From assembly GCF_000725625.1 (NCBI RefSeq), contig NZ_JOHS01000080.1:1-20109 (forward strand): 20,109 bases of DNA, in the 5' to 3' direction. Origin of the DNA: Streptomyces sp. NRRL F-6676. GTDB taxonomy: Bacteria > Actinomycetota > Actinomycetes > Streptomycetales > Streptomycetaceae. Positions within the stretch are counted from its first letter, which is position 1; each line of letters opens with the position of its first letter. Below are positions 15,395 to 20,109 of the stretch, one piece after another. A program made the position numbers and the translations under genes. The notes beneath the pieces were generated by a model. The model ran no database searches. It saw only the letters and a program-made list of their open reading frames with translations, and was not told where the DNA came from.

Positions 15395-15607
15395 TTACAC
15401 GGCGTCGTTCTCAGCGCAGTCGGGGCAGTCGTCAGGACAGCGGTCCAGGGTGCCGTAGGTGTGAACCTCACAGCGCACACAGGGGTCGACGGAGGCGACG
15501 TAGTCGCCGTCTTCGGTACGGGTTTCTCCGGCCCAGTCGTCAGCCGGGATCCCAGTCGGTTCGTTGCAGTGACCGCAGTTGACCTCGCCGGGACGGTAGA
15601 TGGCCAT
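15395..15607 (-). CDS. Small Cys-rich zinc-ribbon-like protein (70 aa)
   Basis: Acidic protein starting MAIYRPGEVNCGHCNEP. Cysteines are C11, C14 (CGHC), C43, C46 (CVRC), C57, C61 and C64 (CPDDCPDC), enough for one or two zinc sites. The start ATG overlaps the stop of the upstream gene by one base (TGATG), so translation is probably coupled. Role unknown; such small zinc ribbons are common on actinobacterial plasmids. Confidence 0.75.
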   Translation of the reverse strand: MAIYRPGEVNCGHCNEPTGIPADDWAGETRTEDGDYVASVDPCVRCEVHTYGTLDRCPDDCPDCAENDAV

Positions 15608-16047
15608 CAGCCCTCACCGACCATCACCGGTACGCCCGACGTCCGGCACTCCTGGCCGCGCACGAAGTGGCGATCCAGTCGGCCGTTGATCAGATCGACA
15701 ACCGCACCGCACCCGGCGGCCGGGCAGCGGACGGCCAGCACCCGGCCCTCGTCGTCAAGGAGGGGCATTTCGGATGCGATGGCCATCGCGGTCTGCTCGC
15801 CCTTCAGACGTACGGAGAAGGTCACCGCGCCGCCGGCCTCTACGTCATCGAGACACGACTGGCACAGAGGTCGCCTACGCGCTCGGGCCGTGGCCTCTGG
15901 CGACGGAGTCACACGGTGACCGTCGGGAGAGATGCCGGGCGGCAGGCCCGTCTCGGGGTCGATCAAGAGGCTCGGGGCGGTGTGTCGTTCCAGTTCGTGA
16001 AACATCGTCGGGCGGCCGCAACAGGGGCACTTCATCAGATAGAACAC
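15607..16047 (-). CDS. Cys-rich zinc-binding-type protein (146 aa)
   Basis: GTG 16047 is chosen for GAGAG five bases upstream; ATG 16035 (MKCPCCGRP) and ATG 16098 are alternatives. Metal-binding motifs are CPCC at residues 7-10, CQSC in the middle (RRPLCQSCLDDVEAGG), and CPAAGC in the last third (LAVRCPAAGCGAVVDLINGR), with a further Cys near QECRTSG. The middle holds a strand-rich VTFSVRLKGEQTAMAIASEM. It heads a run of minus-strand small genes down to 14950 and is probably driven from the conserved promoter block at 16208-16279, with a 5' leader of about 195 nt. Confidence 0.7.
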   Translation of the reverse strand: MFYLMKCPCCGRPTMFHELERHTAPSLLIDPETGLPPGISPDGHRVTPSPEATARARRRPLCQSCLDDVEAGGAVTFSVRLKGEQTAMAIASEMPLLDDEGRVLAVRCPAAGCGAVVDLINGRLDRHFVRGQECRTSGVPVMVGEG

Positions 16048-16207
16048 GCGAGCTCTCACGATCGTCGGAGTGGTGCGGGTAGGCGCGGACGGCCCCATGG
16101 GGAAAGACCGCTTTTGTGCGGGGCTGTTGCAGGAGATTCAGCCGGTGACCTCGGGTGCTTCGTCTTCCTCGACGAGGCCGCGGGCGGCGGTCTGCTGGGC
16201 GGGTGGC

Positions 16208-16279
16208 TTCTCGGCCGGTTCTTCGCTCCCCCGGCCTTACGAGAACAACAGTACACATTGAAGTGCGAATACACAACAG
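16208..16279 (-). promoter_or_regulatory. Conserved promoter-leader block, copy A
   Basis: 61 of 72 bases match the block at 19953-20024. On the minus strand TTGTGT (16276-16271), a 17-bp spacer and TACTGT (16253-16248) form a good vegetative-type promoter. The most conserved part (18 of 18 bases) lies downstream, in the leader (CGAAGAACCGGCCGAGAA), which suggests an operator or RNA element. Copy A would serve the Cys-rich gene at 16047. The 220 bp between it and the repeat at 16501 hold no supported gene. Confidence 0.6.
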
Positions 16280-16500
16280 CATTGGAATGCTTCTCGGCAC
16301 CCCTGCAAGACGCGGCGCGGTCCGGCCGCCAGCCCGTATGGGAACGAGGACCGTCTGCCTCGGTGCCCCGGGCCAGGTGCCGGAAGGCGCGAGAGGCCCA
16401 TCCGATCACCGCCGTCCCAAGACCGCGCCGTGCTCTCCGGGCCTCGCCGCCGCACAGCCGTCTGCCCGCCCTCATCACCGGCCCCGGCGCGCCAGGGCAG

Positions 16501-16627
16501 AAAGGGGCGCGCGGAGCCGACCGGTGTGCGCCCTGCCCGAGGCACGGCCGGACCCGTACCGTCGCAAGATCGGGCCGAAGACCCCGGGGGCGCCCGGGAC
16601 ACAGCGGCAGGGGAGGACGGTGGCGTG
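16501..16627 (+). repeat. Mosaic repeat, copy 2 (other copy at 9422-9551)
   Basis: About 80% identical to copy 1. It encodes LPEARPDPYRRKIGPKTP in one frame and ARDTAAGEDGGV in the next; one base missing near the GGGGG at 16586-16590 would unite them. It ends at GGGGAGG plus GTG 16625, the apparent start of the regulator remnant. Confidence 0.6.
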
Positions 16628-17583
16628 GTCGTGGAGCGCAGGAGGGTACTGGGCACCGGGCTCTGCGCGGCGGTGCTGTGGACGGGCGGCACGACCTCGG
16701 CGCTGGCCGGCGGACGCGGCCAGCACCTGGCCGAGGGGGATCTGCCAGCCGCGCGCAGGCTGTTCGCCGCCGGCAGGTACGACCAGCTCCACCAGGTGCT
16801 CCCTGGGATGGTGGCCCGCGCGAGCGAGAGCGAACGCACGGGCCCGGTCGGCGCCGGCCGGGCGGCGGGGGTATGGGTGCTCGTCTCTCAACTGGCGGTC
16901 AAGGAAGGCGAGATGGACACGGCGGCCGCCTTCGCGGTCCGGGCCGGTACGGCGGCCCGCCGCTCGGGCCGACCGGTACTCCTCGCGGCCGCCGCGCGCG
17001 CGGCCGCGACACCGCTGCGCCGTACGGGCCGCGCGGACACGGCCCTGCAACTGCTCGGAGAAGCGCACGATGCGCTGAACACCGCTCCCCGGCCGTCCTG
17101 GACGCGTCCGGCATGGTGGCCCTGACCGCGGCGTACACCGCCGCCCAGGCCCAAATGCCCTCCGCCGCCGAGCAGTTCGCATCCATGGCCGAACACACCG
17201 CGGCCCGCCTCCTCCGCGACCGCGGACGGCTACCGGCGGGCGGGGAGCTGTCACCAGCGCAGTGCCTGCTGTACCGGGTCGGGATCCACCAGAAGCTCGG
17301 CGACGTCGACCGCGCCCTGGCATACGCCGCGGGCCTGAAGCCGGCTGTGCTGCCCACGCCGGAGCGCCGGGCCCGCGCGGCGACCGACACCGCCCGCGCC
17401 CTGCTGGCCGCCGGAGACGTGCCGACCGCGTTCGTCCAGCTACAACTTGTTGAGCGGGCCGCACCGCAGGAGGCCCGCCGCCCCTCAGTACGCGCGCTGA
17501 CAGCCGAGGTCGCCGCGCGCCGGCCGGACCTACCCGGCGTCACGGCCTTCGCCCGCCGCACCGCCCTGCGCCCCGCAACCTGA
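16625..17583 (+). pseudogene. TPR-type transcriptional regulator remnant lacking its helix-turn-helix
   Basis: The sequence fits the C-terminal part of the Streptomyces XRE-type regulators that carry a TPR-like ligand-sensing region: VVERRRVLGTGLCAAVL, then helical repeats (RRLFAAGRYDQLHQVLPGMV, LVSQLAVKEGEMDTAAAFAV, RTGRADTALQLLGEAHDALN). Near 17085-17095 the frame changes by an apparent one-base loss and continues as SPAVLDASGMVALTAAYTAA, LLYRVGIHQKLGDVDRALAY, TPERRARAATDTARALLAAG and a C-terminus with EVAARRPDLPGVTAFARR. The N-terminal DNA-binding domain is absent upstream, where only the repeated linker remains. GTG 16625 with GGGGAGG could still give a truncated product. It sits as a plus-strand insertion between minus-strand gene groups. 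Confidence 0.65.
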
Positions 17584-17793
17584 CCGCCCGCCGGCCGAAT
17601 CCCTGCCTCGCCTCGCCTGGTGCGTCGTTCCTCGCTTCCGGACGTCGACAGCTGTGTGGGGCTCGGATGGGCCCATGGTGGTACGGGCGCCTTACGGGGC
17701 CTTGACAGTACCCTCCCGGCCCTTGCCCTCAGCCCGAGTTGAAGTCGCGATGGGGTCAGCCGGTCGGCGTCGATGGGGTGGGCCGGTGATCCG

Positions 17794-18600
17794 CTAGGCC
17801 GCCCACTTTCCGGACCGTTCGAACTTGCCGGTCGTGAGGTCCACGATCAGGTGGTCGCCGGGCTGCGGCGGGCTGTCGGCGGCGATGTCTGTCAGCAGGT
17901 CCCGGAACATGTCGTCCAGGTCGGCGTACAGCTCCTTCTCGTCACCGTCCTCTGTGAAGTCCTCGAACTCGTCCACCGACCCGTCCGCGTGGTGGAGGTA
18001 GACCTGCGACTCGTCCCAGAACACGCCGTTCTCCGCCGGGGAGTCGGTCACGAACTCGACCCGGGCGACGGGCTCGCCTGTGCTCGGGGGGATGTAGAAC
18101 AGGGCGCGCAGCACGTCCACGAACATGGACTCGCGGCGCCGGATGCTGGCGGCCGTGAGGGCGCTGGCGGCGGCCGTGAGCTGTTCCAGCGACCAGTGGG
18201 CGGTCGCCTGCTCAAGGGCAGCATGGTCGGCCAAGAACGAGGCGCTGAGACGGCCCACGCGCATGGGCCGGGCCGAGGTGGCGGACAGGTGCGCCGCATC
18301 GCCGGTGGTGACGAAGCTGTTCGGAGCCAACTCGGTGGTGCTGCCGTGCTGCTCCTCGTACAGCTTGATCAGGGTCGAGCAGACCTTGCAGTCCGTTGCC
18401 GGGAATTCCTCCAGCTCCGAGTGGATGCGGCAGTTGCCAGCCGCGTCGACCGGCCAGCCATGGCGGTGCTCCAGCCAGTCGTTGTAGTCCATGCCGGTCA
18501 GCCCGACGAACTCGTACTGCTCAGTCGGCTGCTTCTCCCACTGCTCGCGCAGCCTGTCCATGAACGCCTGACGATTCACTGAGCTGGTGTCCTGAGACAC
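17794..18600 (-). CDS. Hypothetical protein with CxxH/CxxC motif (268 aa)
   Basis: GTG 18600 has GAGGAGA six bases upstream. Residues 1-50 are helical and aromatic (FMDRLREQWEKQPTEQYEFV, MDYNDWLEHRHGWP). C57, H60, C71 and C74 form C-x2-H-x10-C-x2-C, a possible zinc site. Helices follow (SLEQLTAAASALTAASIRRR, MFVDVLRALFYIPP), then strands (VARVEFVTDSP, ESQVYLHHADGS), a very acidic stretch (DEFEDFTEDGDEKELYADL) and DHLIVDLTTGKFERSGKW. I do not recognise the family; such proteins are common on Streptomyces plasmids. No membrane segment. It is downstream of the two KAA-tail genes, separated by a G-rich spacer. Confidence 0.78.
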   Translation of the reverse strand: MSQDTSSVNRQAFMDRLREQWEKQPTEQYEFVGLTGMDYNDWLEHRHGWPVDAAGNCRIHSELEEFPATDCKVCSTLIKLYEEQHGSTTELAPNSFVTTGDAAHLSATSARPMRVGRLSASFLADHAALEQATAHWSLEQLTAAASALTAASIRRRESMFVDVLRALFYIPPSTGEPVARVEFVTDSPAENGVFWDESQVYLHHADGSVDEFEDFTEDGDEKELYADLDDMFRDLLTDIAADSPPQPGDHLIVDLTTGKFERSGKWAA

Positions 18601-18602
18601 AT

Positions 18603-18929
18603 GTTCTCCTCTCGTTTACTTGCGGACACCACGTCCGCATGGAGCCCTGGCCGGGAGGCGAGTCCGGCTGTGGTCGGTGTGTAGTGGCCTGGCCCCGGTG
18701 GAGGGGGATTTGGGGGCCTGGGGGCCGGGCTGGGGTGGGCGCGGACGGGTCCTGGGGGGCCGGTCCGTTCTGCCCTGGGCTGGGTGTTCCCGGGGCTCTG
18801 CGGCGCGGAGGCCGGGGCACGAGGGGCGCGGGGGCCGGGGCCGTGCGGTGGCGCCGGCCGGGCGGGGGCCCGGTGCGTGCTACGGGGGCTGGGGTGGGGG
18901 ACAGAAACCACCGGGCAGTGGTCGAAAGC
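18603..18929. other. G-rich spacer with strong strand asymmetry
   Basis: No gene is supported apart from the ribosome binding site of the minus-strand gene at 18600. The + strand is extremely G-rich; 18721-18780 has 33 G against 17 C. GGGGG 18703-18707, 18712-18716 and 18720-18724, then GGG 18727-18729 and GGGG 18732-18735, form a quadruplex-capable array. Minus-strand RNA made here would be C-rich and G-poor, the property of Rho loading sites. Confidence 0.5.
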
Positions 18930-19136
18930 TCAGGCGGCCTTGTACGCGCTCAGCTTCTCGACGTGGGTACCACCGGGCTGGAATCGGTACGGAATCGCGG
19001 AGTCCGGATCGCGGCGCCATTCGCGCTTCTCGACAGCGCGCTCACGCCCGTGGTCGTAGGAGCGCGGGTTATGGCCAGGGCAGCAGTCGAATCGGCGCAG
19101 TCCGCGCCGGGTCATCATCGGCCCGAAGGAGATCAT
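18930..19136 (-). CDS. Small basic protein with KAA tail (68 aa)
   Basis: ATG 19136 has a full GGAGG five bases upstream. The product reads MISFGPMMTRRGLRRFDCC, then PGHNPRSYDHGRERAVEKRE and DPDSAIPYRFQPGG, ending HVEKLSAYKAA. It is basic, with a CC-x-x-H group but no complete zinc motif. The last 10 codons resemble those of the upstream 211-aa gene. No family recognised. Confidence 0.65.
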   Translation of the reverse strand: MISFGPMMTRRGLRRFDCCPGHNPRSYDHGRERAVEKREWRRDPDSAIPYRFQPGGTHVEKLSAYKAA

Positions 19137-19282
19137 GGCGGCCTCCAAGTTGCTGCTGTGGTGGGTGGCCCGGCCCGGGCCCTGGGGGTGGAGGGGGCTG
19201 CCGTGGGCTGGGGCCGGGGTGGGTGGTGGGTGGGGGCGGCTCTCCGGGGGGTTGGAGGGCCGCCGGGCCCTGGTCGGGTGGT
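19137..19282. other. Short G-rich spacer with quadruplex motif
   Basis: 19201-19260 has 38 G and 11 C on the + strand. Runs GGGG 19210-19213, GGGG 19216-19219, GGG 19221-19223, GGG 19228-19230 and GGGGG 19232-19236 meet the usual quadruplex pattern. This would be the template strand for the minus-strand genes on either side. Confidence 0.5.
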
Positions 19283-19918
19283 TCAGGCGGCCTTGTGGCC
19301 GTTGAGCTTCTCGGTCAGCCGGGCCTTCTTGAGCTGGAGGGCCTCGATCTGGTCGTCGATCTCCTTGATCTGGGGCGCGAGGATTTCGGCGCGCTGGGCG
19401 TCGAGGAACTTGCTGTACTTCGCCTCACGCTTCGCGGTGGCCTTGTCGGCCCGGTAGATCTTGACCAGCTCGGTCACGAGGTCCTGGACGGCCAGGAACG
19501 TCGCCTTGCTGGCCGTGGCCGAGGGCGACTTGACCTCGGTCGCCGCCGCCCGGAGGTAACCCCGGAGGAACCGCACCTTCGGCGCGCTCTCCTTCTCCTC
19601 GGCCTCCGGGTCGACGTCCAGGTCGGCCGGGTTGACCAGCTGGTGACCGATGATGAACGCGGCCTCCAGCTCCTCGCCCAGCATCGGGACGTCCGTGCGC
19701 TCGTCGCGCTCCGCGCCGCCCTTGCCGAACTGGACGTTCAGCAGCCCCTCGACCTCCGGGAACGGGTTGTAGTCCGGGTGGATCACGATCGCGCCGACCG
19801 GCAGCGCACCGTCCTGGAAGACGCGGGACAGGTCGTGGATCGTCTCGCCGTTCTCGCCCTCGGAGACCGAGTACGAGTAGGTGCCGGTCTGGGTGGTGAG
19901 CGTCTGGGTGCCGGACAT
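19283..19918 (-). CDS. Hypothetical protein with C-terminal coiled coil and KAA tail (211 aa)
   Basis: ATG 19918 has GGAGGGG six bases upstream; the longer frame to 19933 would start inside that site. The N-terminal half is strand-rich: TQTGTYSYSVSEGENGETI, LPVGAIVIHPDYNPFPEV, GLLNVQFGKGG. The middle (GEELEAAFIIGHQLVNPADL) is followed by an acidic link and helices (KATFLAVQDLVTELVKIYRA). The end is a coiled coil (KEIDDQIEALQLKKARLTEK) closing in LNGHKAA. Role unknown. The second conserved promoter block lies 34 bp upstream, so expression probably follows that of the 16047 operon. Confidence 0.78.
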   Translation of the reverse strand: MSGTQTLTTQTGTYSYSVSEGENGETIHDLSRVFQDGALPVGAIVIHPDYNPFPEVEGLLNVQFGKGGAERDERTDVPMLGEELEAAFIIGHQLVNPADLDVDPEAEEKESAPKVRFLRGYLRAAATEVKSPSATASKATFLAVQDLVTELVKIYRADKATAKREAKYSKFLDAQRAEILAPQIKEIDDQIEALQLKKARLTEKLNGHKAA

Positions 19919-19952
19919 GAAGATCCCCTCCAACAGGGTCAGGTGGTGTGGA

Positions 19953-20024
19953 TTCTCGGCCGGTTCTTCGTTCCCCCGACCTCGCGATAACTACAGTACA
20001 CATCGAACTACGAATACGCAACAC
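19953..20024 (-). promoter_or_regulatory. Conserved promoter-leader block, copy B
   Basis: Minus-strand TTGCGT (20021-20016), a 17-bp spacer and TACTGT (19998-19993) sit upstream of the 211-aa gene, matching copy A in spacing and sequence. The downstream leader (CGAAGAACCGGCCGAGAA) is identical in both. The A/T content is clearly higher than in the surroundings. Transcription would start roughly 70 nt before ATG 19918. Confidence 0.6.
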
Positions 20025-20109
20025 CGGAACGGGATCACCCCCACACGCTCAACCAAACGCACACCAAACTAGGAACCTCACCCCGCCACCCCACCCCCCG
20101 GCAACCACC
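20025..20109. other. A/C-rich window end
   Basis: The + strand is rich in C and A and nearly free of G after about 20050 (ACCCCGCCACCCCACCCCCC near the end). No gene is visible; the window stops before the next feature. Confidence 0.3.

Noticed and set aside
16630..16710. Possible Tat signal peptide (ERRRVLGTGLCAAVL) and exported protein
   Set aside because: This RRR-x-x-L segment followed by Ala-rich sequence is common in the middle of HTH-TPR regulators of Streptomyces, and the following sequence fits that family.
15667..17583. Single 638-codon plus-strand frame
   Set aside because: It runs antisense to two Cys-rich genes and through a promoter block. Only the part after about 17090 is real protein, belonging to the frameshifted regulator.
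17703..17712. TTGACA hexamer as a promoter -35 on the + strand
   Set aside because: No acceptable -10 at 16-18 bp and no plus-strand gene downstream.
1..20109. CRISPR array, tRNA, rRNA, integrase, transposase, replication or conjugation genes
   Set aside because: None seen on either strand by reading; no regular repeat-spacer pattern and no catalytic signature of a recombinase or transfer ATPase.

Overview
The window is high-GC actinobacterial DNA, most likely Streptomyces. Real reading frames show very strong G/C bias at third codon positions, GTG and TTG starts are common, and several products resemble conserved Streptomyces families. It looks like accessory DNA (chromosome-arm island, integrative element or plasmid). 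There is no housekeeping gene, rRNA, tRNA or CRISPR array, many products are hypothetical, and several genes are broken. No integrase, transposase, replication or conjugation gene is visible, so the type of element cannot be decided.

Left part (1-6000): a broken PD-(D/E)XK-type nuclease remnant on the + strand; then a two-gene minus-strand unit of a 499-aa protein with a C-terminal QxK nuclease-like domain, followed by an AlbA_2/Schlafen-type protein whose C-terminal third is out of frame. A 451-aa protein of unknown family is divergent from this unit across an intergenic region that holds a perfect 6+6 palindrome. This is the best candidate here for an undescribed defence-like system, but that is inference.

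Middle (6200-13200): small hypothetical proteins, a 464-aa protein with a central helix-turn-helix and palindromes just before its start, a degraded GNAT acetyltransferase, a mosaic repeat, two small membrane proteins, and a PD-(D/E)XK protein (ExK type) with a long unknown N-terminal half, again frameshifted near its end.

Right part (13200-20109): mostly minus-strand genes. A DUF2958-like/DUF4262-like fusion protein has a small downstream partner. A run of tiny genes includes two Cys-rich zinc-ribbon-like proteins joined by a TGATG overlap. Inserted on the + strand is a headless, frameshifted TPR-type regulator. Then come a protein with a CxxH/CxxC motif and two small proteins that share a C-terminal KAA tail. 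A conserved promoter-plus-leader block of about 72 bp occurs twice (16208-16279 and 19953-20024), each upstream of minus-strand genes, suggesting shared control. The two spacers behind the KAA genes are extremely G-rich on the + strand.

A recurring oddity is single-base frameshifts inside otherwise well-conserved genes, mostly apparent one-base losses at G/C runs. They could be genuine decay or homopolymer sequencing error, and this decides whether two of the nuclease/AlbA systems are intact.
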